56,516 nt of DNA from Dipetalonema caudispina. Taxonomy: Eukaryota > Nematoda > Chromadorea > Rhabditida > Onchocercidae. Shown here one piece after another: positions 1 through 10,240 of this stretch. The translations under genes and the position numbers were made by a program. The DNA is taken from the NCBI GenBank assembly GCA_013365325.1, contig JABVXV010000372.1, forward strand, positions 1 through 56,516. Direction: 5' to 3'. A model generated the notes under the pieces. The model had not been told where the DNA came from. It worked only from the letters and a program-made list of their open reading frames with translations, and ran no database searches. How positions within the stretch are numbered: position 1 is the first letter of the stretch; every line of letters starts with the position of its first letter.

Positions 1-1
1 T

Positions 2-632
2 CCTGAGCTTATTCAAAATAACTTGAATTGCTCCATTATTAAAGTGATACAGAATTTACTGATGCGCGTCATTGAAAATTCATATTAGTAAGGATTTATT
101 CAAATTGTAGGAGTAAAAAATGAAACAGTATTAGACATTAGACAGGTTTGCATGGTAGCAAGATAAAAAACATAAAATTAAACTCATAAAATGCATCTCT
201 CAAAAATGTGAAAAAATATCAATGTGTATAGTTAACAATTAGCAAAGCAAAGATAATGTTGCATTCTATTGAGTTTTGATATGTTGCAGATAGATATGTC
301 GCACTCACCACGAATAACAGGTTATTCAGCAAAACAACGTGAAACAGTACCTATATATTGCATGAATAAACCGGCATTTCGTTTTATTTTAATTCTGGAA
401 GGTCGTGCTACTGTTAAATTGATAAATGTAAGTCATTTTGTGAAAATTTACAAATGTTTCGTTACCTGGAATATTACTGATATCTCTTGATAGTGAATTT
501 TTAAACTGAATCAAGAGGGAAAAATTTGTTTATCCCACAAGTAAGAACAGAGATTGCAGATGGAATTTGAAACTGGCCCTTGGACATCGTTTGGAAATGA
601 AATTTTAGATCAATTTGATGAACTTATTAGTG
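2..632 (+). CDS. CNNM/cyclin-M-like cyclic-nucleotide-binding-fold segment (partial, 5' end outside window)
   Basis: Likely exons are 2-43, 290-427 and 560-about 632. The first two joins are in phase 0 with GT/AG ends. The text runs through YCMNKPAFRFILILEGRATV and then MEFETGPWTSFGNEILDQF. In CNNM magnesium-transport-associated proteins the C-terminal CNBD-like fold carries the same arrangement (NKPaDYFiLiLeGrveV, then a KFEtGpfsyfG element). This would be the cytosolic tail of an integral membrane transporter, with the DUF21 and CBS domains to the left of the window. The 3' end is not solved: the frame hits TAG near 647 unless the exon stops around 632, and a second frame stays open just after it. 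The gene may therefore be disrupted there, or continue into exons I cannot place. Homology is recognised by pattern only. Confidence 0.4.
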
Positions 633-2154
633 GTTGGTTATCTGCTTAGATTACCTTGTGCAGTTTGATGGATGGCTTGATTATTGCTATCACAAATGTT
701 TCAAATGTCCAGCAGTACTTTCATATTACATAGCATTGCCGTCTTTCGGAATTCTCAACGACGTATAATAAAGTTAAAGTAGCACTTACTTCTATCATTA
801 TTATAAAGAGGCGTAATGATGTCTCCCACAAATGCAGCAACCAAAAACGAAGAACGTCGAAAACAGCAAATCGAAGAATCGGCATATTTGGGAGCTAATC
901 GAATATTTACAAAACTTGATAATACTATTGCTAGCATGATAACAACTGTCGCAATTTATGAGTTAAACGATATAATAATACAGCTTTTCCTTTCTTCAGC
1001 AAGTATTGATTGCTTTAGTAATATCATTGAAAGTAATTTTGTTAGGGTTTTTTTATAGAGGCTGAATGGCCAGATCATGCATGGAAAATTACTTTTTATG
1101 AAGTATTTTCTAAACTAGGCTGATTTATGATTGTCGGTCTGATTGGTGATGAAAACAAAACCTGTGTACCTTTAATGTTTTTATTCATTATTTAACAACG
1201 CTTAAGTTCCATCGAGTAGCATTAGGATAATAGCAAGCAAAGGATACTTGAGAACTTGGACAACTTAGATAACATTTCATCATCTGAATCTTATCAAAGA
1301 AGAATTTAAATGAAGCGTAGTTTATCTTTGAATTCTCAAGGATTTATGATCAGTATACATTTCGTTGAGAATAGCGAATCTTTAGTGAATTCTTCATTTG
1401 AAACTGTCAAATGAGCAGCAACTGAGCATTGTAGAAGCGCACAATATTGGACAATATTGGACATCGCATTGCTAATAAATTAAACTTCAGTTTATATTGG
1501 CAACGCTAAGAAGGTCACTCACGTTTACACATAAGTCACGATTACGCTAATATTATCAACGATGTAATTTTATGGGAGCTATGATGACATATAAGTGTAT
1601 ATTGCACTTTAAGTACAGAATTTACATATGCACATGGAGCAGCCATTGAACACTTTGGTAAAAATGAAGCAATTTCCGAAATGTGCCTAACTTTCCGCAA
1701 TTTTCGATAAAAAATTGGCTACACACACCTGCAAGAACTTTATCACAGCTACTTTCTAAGTAATTACATAGCAAAACGTCGACTATAGTAGTATTACATG
1801 GATTTTCAGATAGTGGTCTATAATTTTCTTTAGCTATCAAAGCTGTGACTAACCTTATGCTTTTATCAATTTCCTTACTTCTAATTTTGGTATTTCTCAC
1901 ATATGAGAAGTATTGAAATTAATCTTTAAATTTCCATGAATTTCAAACGAAATTTGTATGTGTATAACTCGTCTTAACTCCAATGGATTAGAAACAGCTA
2001 CATAAATTCTGGTATTCCTGAATTTGATAAAATCAAAAGTTAAGTTAGCATTTCTTAACGCATGAATCCATTTTGAGTCATTCGGTACTTGAATGTAGGG
2101 ATCAAGAAACTCAATCTATGGTTTGCAAAGTCACTGGAACCGTTTATTTTTATG
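633..2154. other. unresolved stretch after the CNNM-like exons
   Basis: No firm gene. A plus-strand open frame at 816-1058 is hydrophilic at first (MMSPTNAATKNEERRKQQIE) and could be a downstream tail exon. A minus-strand open frame at 1622-1900 (92 codons, with six cysteines) has protein-like composition but no recognised domain. The 10-base word acaatattgg occurs twice in tandem near 1440-1465. Confidence 0.3.
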
Positions 2155-2194
2155 AAAATGTGGAATGTGTATTTTTATACACATTCCGCATTTT
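2155..2194. repeat. 40-nt near-perfect hairpin
   Basis: An 18-base left arm beginning AAAATGTGGAATG is followed by a TTTT loop and an 18-base right arm ending CATTCCGCATTTT. All 18 positions pair, one of them as a T-G (U-G in RNA) wobble. It lies in non-coding DNA between the CNNM-like and DXO-like genes. It is much shorter than a nematode pre-miRNA. Confidence 0.8.
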
Positions 2195-2317
2195 GCGACA
2201 TCGTTGAAGGCGTACAATTCTGTTTCGGATAAAATGGAATACAACTTACGAAACAACGCAAAAAAAGCAATGTTGAAAAGTAAACAACACGGGGAGTAAG
2301 AGGGGAAAGAACACATC

Positions 2318-2485
2318 ATGTATGGGGAGAACAATGATGTAACTGAGAATAAAGAGAACATGGGGAAGATAGCCGGTAAAGTCGTTGGATTGAATTCCAA
2401 AAAAGGAAAAGTTGACAGAGAGGAAGTTCATCCATCATCAGAAACAGTTTCGAATAGCTGTAAGTCATTTAACATCATAAAAAAT
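2318..2485 (+). CDS. candidate hydrophilic exon, unrecognised
   Basis: The frame opens with ATG (MYGENNDVTENKENMGK...) and is lysine/glutamate-rich. It remains open to a good donor context (AATAGCT|GTAAGT at about 2460) and beyond. It could be a terminal exon of the upstream CNNM-like gene or the first exon of something else. No domain is recognised and no acceptor is clear, so this is only a coding-potential note. Confidence 0.2.
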
Positions 2486-2677
2486 AGTGAGAGGTGCAGA
2501 AATGAACCTATGAATTTAAATTAGTTTGAAATGCTTCAAATTTTCTTCATGATTATGAAAGATAAAAGATTCGTTTGAATTTTTCGATGCAATATGTTTA
2601 ATTTGAATTCGAACACTGCTATCAAAGATGTCATATTGAAAACTGATCAATTAATTTTTTTAAGTTTTATCACTCTT

Positions 2678-5600
2678 TTATTCTTCCAATTCGTCCGATT
2701 CCTTGCATTGCGCCTTCAGCAATTCTTTTACTCCAGGTGAAACAGCCCCAGTGGTACTCGTTTTAGCAAAAATTTCTAGATGGTTTTTACCTTTCCATAT
2801 CAGAGCACATTTAAATTCAGGATCATTTTTTATCAAGAATTTTGCAATTTTATCTAAACAATCGTGGACTTTCGACAGTACCACATAGGGCAAAGGTTTA
2901 ATTAATTTAGAAATGTCCGAGAGAGCATTCATCGCAGGCTTTCCAAAATCGCCATTCCCTTTAAACCAACCGACGATCTCCTGCAGAAATTTTACTTTAT
3001 GAATATTTCGGCTCACTATTGCAATGTATTTTTTATTCAGATGCTGCTTAAATTTGTAAAAATTGCAATATTGGATTAATCATTCTCACAGTCTCTTTTT
3101 CTTAATAATTAATTTGCAAACCTGATCTGCAGTGGTGAAAAACATTTGTGCCCACGTAAAAAATGGAAATCCAGCACCTTGTGGATAGGTTGTTAGAAGT
3201 TGCAACGGGACATTCCGTGGCACTTCACCATATTCTATGTATGAAATTGTATTATTTTCATTAAACTTTTCCTTTTTTGGTTCCAATTCACCTTCTTTTT
3301 CCAAATGGTTGCCGCTGCTAAATCAATGATCAAATGATTCAACTGTTAAATGGATTAAAACATGGATTTAGTAAATCTGCTTCAGATCTTAAAAAATGCA
3401 TCGCTTGATTCATTTGCTATTATCTTTACCATCACTGTTGCTTACATTGTGAATTATGATTTTGCACTTCCAATTGTATAATTTCAAAAACATTCATACA
3501 CAGACTGGAAGATAAAGATTTGGTGATAAGAACAAGTACTGCGAATTGATTACTGACACAGAACGGACAAGAATGATTGGAAGCCTGACAGGGACACAAT
3601 TAAAATACACGGCAATAATCAGTTATTGTATCATACACTTTTTGAATTATGCTTTTGAATTTTCTGTAGCAAAAGTTGTAAGAAGTTTAGACAATCTTTT
3701 TGTTTTTGAAGTGGATCAATATACTGATTACTGTTATGAGGGCTATAAGAGGAACAGCTGTTCGTTATGAATCAAGATCGGGCCGAGTCACAACTGTTTG
3801 TAGTTTTATCTATCGTCGACAATTGAAAAATATTGTGATGAGAAAAAGGCATTCCCATTAGCAAAGTTATCGATCTGATTTTGCACTTCACGTTGCAAAA
3901 ACATCTGTTATGCTGCCAAAAAACATTTGAAATCGTTTCTCAGTGGATTTTTCGGACATTGGTAATACAGATGAAGGAAAGTGATATATTCTAAATTATA
4001 TTCGAATATAACTATTATGATCAATAGATCTCAAATTTAGCTTACATTCCTTAAGATTATTAGATATTCTTAAATTTTCAAGATGCTTCAGAATGAATTT
4101 TTATATTAAAATGAAATTAGAAATTGTCTTGTTCTCAATTTCCGGATCTTCATAATTTTAAGTCCATATTGGAGATTTCTAGAAATTTTTTTGAAAATCA
4201 TTATATTATTGAAATTAGACTGGAGTCGTTTGAAAGAATCAAATTTAAGGAAATTCTTTAAAAAAATATGGACTAGAGTAAATGAAAGATGAAGTGCAAA
4301 AGATTGTACTAAGAAAGAAACTTAAAAAGTCTAATTTGTTGTTCATCTATTCGCAAATTAAATTTAACTTTTTAAGAAGATAAAGTAGTTGTAGACTGAG
4401 ACATGAAATTATGTCCAATTCAACAAAATAATTAAACTCTTACGTTTGCATTTCCACAGCAGCATAATCAGCGCAATCAACTTCGAATCGCACCAGTAGT
4501 TTGAATTGGCCGAACTGGTAAGAAACGAGTTGGAAAAATGGACCACTAGTGAACTTTGACCTGGCTTTTGTCATTTTCCGTTTTAGTGCTTGATCAAATG
4601 TTACATGACCAATTTCCATGAGATCTGAAGCTTCCATTCTAAAAAATACTGCCGTTAGCTTTAACACAGAGTTGCACAAAACTCTCGATTTGAGAATTTT
4701 TTTTAAGAATTTCTGGAGAAGGAGGATAACATCTGTTTCCAGTTTATCAGTAATTGAATTTTATGTCACGAATCATTGCTGTGGCAGAAAAAGTTTGGTA
4801 AATCAGATTTCTAAAAGATATGAACGATGTCGTTATTCATATTTATTTAATGGTATATTGGTCGTCGTTATCAGACAAGATTAGAAGATAAACGATTGAA
4901 GTATCTTAACGTAGAGTTATTAGTTTGTAAAAATGCTTCGAATTGGAATGTTTTTGGTGAAATAAATCAAAACAAGCACAAAAAATTGAACTGAATAGAA
5001 CTTTAGTTCAAATTTGTTTTATTTCAGAAGTGACTCTCTCTAAGCGCGCAATCACCTCGTTAATAAAACGGTTTTCCCTATTCGTTCTACATCAATTCGA
5101 AACAATCCGTCACCAGCTTCCTGCGCAAATGCGAACAGTTTTTGCAAGTTTACAGCATCGGTGATAAAATTGTAGTCGTTGAAATTAATTGGTTTCTTTG
5201 CCTTTGTTGTAATGTGATGTGCAGCTAATATCGCTGTGTCTAATGAACCAGTCGGAATCTGAAAGATCGTTGATATTAAGCTGATTAAACTGAGTGCTCG
5301 TATCAATAAATAACCACGAATTTAGTGCACTATTGTCATTTCCATGTAGAATATCAATTTCAATTGGATGGCAACCTAATTTTCAAACAGAAGCTTTCTA
5401 TCATCCCGCAGATCTAATGTCAACAATGGTAAACTATCTTCAAACTAAAAATCATGCTTTTAAACCAGTGGCAGAGGAAAATACCTATGGCTTGCAAAGA
5501 TAAAAGGGAATAAACTTCAGTAATGCCTCATAAATAACAGCAGTTAAGTTACCGTTAGCTAATCTGCAAATATGAAGTTCTTCAATGCTTCAAAAAACTA

Positions 5601-6278
5601 GAAATTTTAAATTTAAATTCTATTTAAGTTCTTTATGCATCTCCAATATTTAAAAACCGAACTTTTAAGTGATTGACATCGTATATGACCACACCGTGAT
5701 CCTGTTGTAATTTGCCACCTGCCCAAAAAAAAGATTCCGGAGGCATACCAGGCATCTAAATAAAAATGAACAGTAAATTCTAATTAAACATAAATGAATT
5801 ATTAGCGGCCTAATTTAATAATAAAATGCTGCACTATTCATTGTAAAACTAGAACTTCTACAAAACTAAAGATACTTGTAATAAAGTCCTATATTAAAAG
5901 AATTTGATAAATGCAGCAATATGCGTTTGAAGTTTATTGCATCATAATATATAAAAATTGTGATTTGCCTTAGAAACGAATGGAAAAGATGAGAAGAAAT
6001 GAAAGCAGTAATTTTGTGAACAGTATGCATACCTGATAATTTCTAAATGAGTAACATTAAATTTATTTTTTTTAAATTAGGTTATTTATTTGTGAGAAAT
6101 GATAAAAACTTACAACGATAGTAGGTGTTTCGTCATTTAAATACCACTGGTATGAGCCAATTCTTTCAACAAATTTCGTAGATGTTGGTCCGCCTTTTCC
6201 AGATAAATTCACAAGGGGTAAAAGACCATATGGTTCTTCTTCCAAACCGTCAAATAACCAAAATCCTTCAGCTGACAT
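2678..6278 (-). CDS. DXO/Rai1-family decapping-nuclease-like protein, nematode paralogue
   Basis: Six exons (minus): 6278-6114, 5755-5663, 5258-5056, 4638-4444, 3317-3122, 2980-2678. They join in phase to 384 aa; DXO proteins are about 400. The family removes non-canonical 5' caps and degrades faulty RNAs. Visible matches in family order are GSYQWYLNDETPTIV then MPGMP (residues about 42-60), FRIDVERIGKTVLLTR (about 139-154), the metal-binding E-x-D in RFEVDCAD (E206, D208), and TWAQMFF...EIVGWFKGNGDFG (about 269-295). Two active-site elements look altered: the GYxFE site reads GHVTFD (about 164-169) and the E-x-K site reads E247-Y-G249. Activity is therefore uncertain. The exon 2 donor (AAA|GTTCGG) is weak. 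A protein-like piece (NGNLTAVIYEALLKF) in the intron near 5490-5580 does not fit the phase; it could be an alternative exon or a chance frame. The start follows CTTTTAAG by 2 nt, compatible with trans-splicing. Confidence 0.75.
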
Positions 6279-7512
6279 TACTTAAAAGCCGGAAGCTTGC
6301 TCCACTTGATTCTTGAACGTTGTATGTTACAAGCTAAAATTTTGCCCTTACTTTTTTTGCATCGGTTGATGAACCAACTTTTGTTAAAAAACAATCTTGA
6401 AAGTAGATGTAAATTAAGAAGAAAACTTAAGTGCCATTATTTAAGCGAAAATATTGCATATGTGGAATATTCCCTCATCATAAAATCTGCTACATCATGT
6501 CTCTTTACTCCCTTTTCACTACTTGTAGCCAATATATACAAAACTTTCTCTTGTTTCGATAGTCCTAACAAAAGATGTTTTTCAAACAACCTTCATAAGA
6601 GAAGTAAGTAAGGGAGAATACAATAAATAAGTTGATGAAGATGTTAACTTGCAATACTTGATGACCCGAACTTCATTTTTGATTTTTCGAAGAGTGTAAA
6701 AATTTCGAAATTTTGAAAAAAAAAGGTAAAAACCGGTCGAATTGTTCCACTTACAGTTTCCATGCAAAAGCCAAACCAATATTTCTGGCCAAATTGCATT
6801 TAGATTTGAAATTAATTTGTAAAATTTAATTTCAAATGATAAAAGGGGCCTCAGTACAATGATGTTGAAATTTCACATTTATTTTTGAAATTAACTACTT
6901 CAATTTAACCAATTCAAATCAAAACTGCATTATATATCTAGTAAAGTAAAGAAAAAAAAAGGAAAAAAAAAAGCACAAAAGATTGGATATTACAATAATA
7001 CCACAACTACCAAGAGCAATAGCAAAAGCTTTGGGCTGTAGTTATTAGAGAAATGTTACAGCTACCAACCACCCATTGGCTTTCTCTTTCAAAGTAAGTA
7101 AGCTTTATCTTGCAGATGACGACGATAGCAAAGATGATGGCGCTTGTGGCTGAGGTAGTGCGAATTCGTCTCATCCATCTTAATCTCGTGCTCTAGCTTT
7201 TGATGATCGCTCCTACATTACAATGCTATTCCCATGAATAACTTCTATTTGATAAATCCTATGTTCATTTATCAGGCAAGCGGAAGATGATATGACTTAA
7301 ATTTAAGTTAAAAAAAAAATAAAACTGATCCTGACTTATTTGCGAATAAATTCCCATTCTTAGCCTTACTTTGAAACTTCCTAAAATTGAGTAAAGTGAT
7401 CATTGAGTCACATGATTTCATATTCAGTTAACATCATCTATCACACATGATCAACAATACTATTATACTCTTCAAAGGAAATTTCATCGTAGTTGCTGAT
7501 TGTAAAAAAGAT
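6279..7512. other. intergenic, no gene seen
   Basis: The plus-strand open frame just upstream of the DXO-like start (6297-6611) begins at TTG, is low in coding character and is probably noise. A short ATG frame of 26 codons at 7116-7196 directly follows a strong acceptor (TATCTTGCAG) but has no other support. Confidence 0.4.
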
Positions 7513-7553
7513 TGTGTTTTGATTTTGGAGGAGATTTTTCAAATCAAAACACA
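7513..7553. repeat. 41-nt hairpin with 13-bp perfect stem
   Basis: TGTGTTTTGATTT at 7513-7525 is the exact reverse complement of AAATCAAAACACA at 7541-7553. The arms are separated by a 15-base loop. The hairpin is intergenic. Confidence 0.8.
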
Positions 7554-9179
7554 CAAAAAATAACCATTGGAAATAGTTTTTGGTTCATCTTTTTAAAATG
7601 TCCACCTATCTGATTGCGACATTGTTGCAATGATACATTATGATGTACTGCGCTGCCTTTCATCCGTCAATATTTCTATGAGTTCCCAAAATCTGCGATG
7701 TACTGAGTGACCAAAAATTGAATCGCATTTTTTATTTGTCATTTAAATTTGTTATTTATCAATTTTGTGAATAATCGATAAACAATCATTGTATTATTGT
7801 TTTTTCTTTACAAAATACTTTTGACATTCATGCTGTTTAAACTACTGCTAAATATAGCAATGTATTAACTACCGAGTTGGTACTTAAGGGATAAAATACG
7901 AAAATAAGATCGCTCGATATTCTTCTTCGTGTGAAAGATCAAACAGTTCTCCACTTCCACCAATACTTAGATCCTTTTCCATGAGATTTGTCCAGTAGAA
8001 GTCTAACTGTAGACTAAGATAAACTGGTTTTAATAAAATTCTGAAATCACCCACTTTGCAAGTATTCTAACTAACGAATGCCTTTTAACGGATCTTTTAT
8101 ATAACACGATATATTACCAAAGAAGGCTTTCATATCAGAATGGTTTACTTGAAGTTAAACCATCAATAGTTGTTTTTTTAGTTATAAACGGTAGTGCTAA
8201 TGTTCGGTACGTATGATTTAATAATGAAGGTATGACCATCATTTTCAATGTTATGATACGAAATAAGCAGATAATATCTTTTATGAGTAATGATAATTGT
8301 TATGATACGATCTCTAAGAGAATCGCCATTGTAGAAACAATGGTTTATTATTTGGAGTATCACTGCTAGTTTATGATACTCCTATATTGACAGAGGAATT
8401 TGAATGAGAAACTCAATTTTCTCTTAGATGATTTTTTTCTTGAAGATTTTCAGGCAGCTTTTTAAGGTTTTAATTAAAGTTATACGGACGGCTCTTTATG
8501 ATAAATAATTTCTTCAAAAAAATATATTTTAGTATGCCTTGCCTCAACACCAAAAACACCAAAAAAATAAAAAATCTTGAAAGATTTCTGAAATTTGTAA
8601 AATATGTGACCGGTGAAAAGTAACCACATCTGTCAATCAAATCCAGCTGTTTTTTAAACAAAAGTAACTAATTGTAGGTACATTCAAAATCCATACAGAA
8701 ATGAAAAATTGTGTTTCAGACAAATACTCTATTAAAATGTAAATATTATGTGAGAAAACATATGCCTTAAGTTTAGAAAGATGATTGATATCACATTTGA
8801 ATACAATAATGCGATACGTTTTCAGAGTTCATTCCCGTTTCTCGAAATTTAAGCATTCTTTCATCGATCATCGCTTCGATGAAAATGTCGAAAACGTTAC
8901 GTAAACATAGTGTTGCAATCATATCAGAATTAGTTTACGCTTTTATGATATTTTCTTCCTGCAAATGGTTAACTTCTCAACGTTAGTAATATTATTTGTG
9001 CAAAGTATAATGACCATTAGGTGGACATTTCAGTTAACTTGATATTTTAAGAATATAGCGAGAGATGACTAGACTGAAATCGCAAATCTTTTTTAGTGAT
9101 TATAATGTTGATAAACAAGGTAAAACCTCATGGTGTAAGAAGTGCAAATTTGGCATGTTTTGTAACATACCATGTAGCT

Positions 9180-9323
9180 AATTGAATCTGTAACGGATAC
9201 GTATTACAATGCTATATTACGAAACCGAGGATTGACATGGGAATTTTATGGATACACTGGAAGTTGGTGAAGTAGGATCCGGGAAAACAACATCACTAGC
9301 AGATACTAGGCTGTACATTTGAA
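9180..9323 (+). pseudogene. possible relic of an ABC transporter nucleotide-binding domain
   Basis: One frame reads ILRNRGLTWEF; a second, overlapping frame reads TLEVGEVGSGKTTSLAD and then stops. G-x-V-G-S-G-K-T/S preceded by a short strand is the Walker A form of ABCC/MRP transporters. In those proteins an F/L-T-W motif lies some 25-40 residues upstream. The frame break and the immediate stops on both sides argue for a decayed exon or a chance match. No Walker B or signature motif is seen nearby. Confidence 0.2.
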
Positions 9324-9800
9324 GAGTAGGCTTCTGATGAACCACTTTTACAATCCTATGTATTGTAAAGAACTGTTGCACCTATTCCACTGTTATCGTT
9401 AGGCCAAAGAAGAATGTCCAGAAATGTTATGAAGTTCTGAATTTTTACATTTTTAAAAAGGAAACGATTACATCTCAAACAGATAACAGTTTTCATCAGT
9501 GACGTGTAAGTTAACATCTTCAGCATTCCCCCACAAAATAGTATGCAGAGGAATCAAGAAAGTGCACGGATCATTACGGATCATCATCACCGGCAATTAA
9601 ATCACCTATAGTGACACGCCTCTTCTCTTACTGTGTGACAGCATTTCTCTCTCTGTTCATTTCGTTACAACAATTAATTGACAATTTGTTACATCTCATA
9701 AACAAACGGAAAAAGTGACATGTGTGGATGAGAGAGCGTCCTTTTTTTCTCTGCTTAACCATGGCTTTATCAAACAATCGATTATTGAGTGCTCGATGAA

Positions 9801-9938
9801 ATGACTACCAATGACAATGGTTGTATGTTGTCTAATCTTAATCCAGGGCCTTGTCCAAGACCCGGGGAACAATTTTTGACTGCCTACCCAGGAGGGAAGG
9901 CAATCTCTAATGAGGTGGTATATTCATACGTGGCGTGA
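9801..9938 (+). CDS. candidate 45-aa small ORF
   Basis: The ATG-to-TGA frame is markedly GC-richer than its surroundings. It begins MTTNDNGCMLSNLN and is rich in Pro and Gly in the middle (PGPCPRPGEQF). No family is recognised and there is no signal peptide. It may be a short exon or a small protein; the composition is the only support. Confidence 0.25.
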   Translation: MTTNDNGCMLSNLNPGPCPRPGEQFLTAYPGGKAISNEVVYSYVA

Positions 9939-10036
9939 TTAGTCTGATGAAGAGTGTTCAAGTTAAGGCGGTTGAGTAATGATTCTTAATACTGTCTTCA
10001 GTACTGGATGTTTTTCGTTGCTCATTGTTATTTGGT

Positions 10037-10240
10037 TCAGAATTTGCTAAATGGGGTGGTACGGTTAAAATTATTAAATGTATATGACTTTATCTTTTCA
10101 GCTTTCCGTAATTTGATCTCAATAAAATAAAAGAGGATCAAATTTATCAGGAAATTAGCCACTGTAACACCAAACAAAGCGTAAAAAAAGCGAGTAGAGT
10201 TAATGAGGTTATCAGCATCGAAACATTTCTTTTTAATCAA
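10037..10240 (-). CDS. candidate exon with one membrane segment
   Basis: The 67-codon frame starts at a non-ATG codon context and contains a clear hydrophobic stretch (LFGVTVANFLINLILFYF) followed by basic residues. It resembles a fragment of a multi-pass membrane protein such as a nematode chemoreceptor, but no neighbouring exons could be joined. AT-rich DNA readily produces such frames. Confidence 0.2.
   Translation of the reverse strand: MIKKKCFDADNLINSTRFFYALFGVTVANFLINLILFYFIEIKLRKAEKIKSYTFNNFNRTTPFSKF

Noticed and set aside
5294..5503. plus-strand ORF of 69 codons over the DXO-like gene
   Set aside because: It lies antisense in an intron, begins at a non-ATG codon context and has no exon links.
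7154..7175. let-7-like seed TGAGGTAG
   Set aside because: The bases after the seed do not match let-7 family members. Only about 9 weak pairs form with the nearby downstream sequence, and an 8-mer is expected about once or twice by chance in a window this size.
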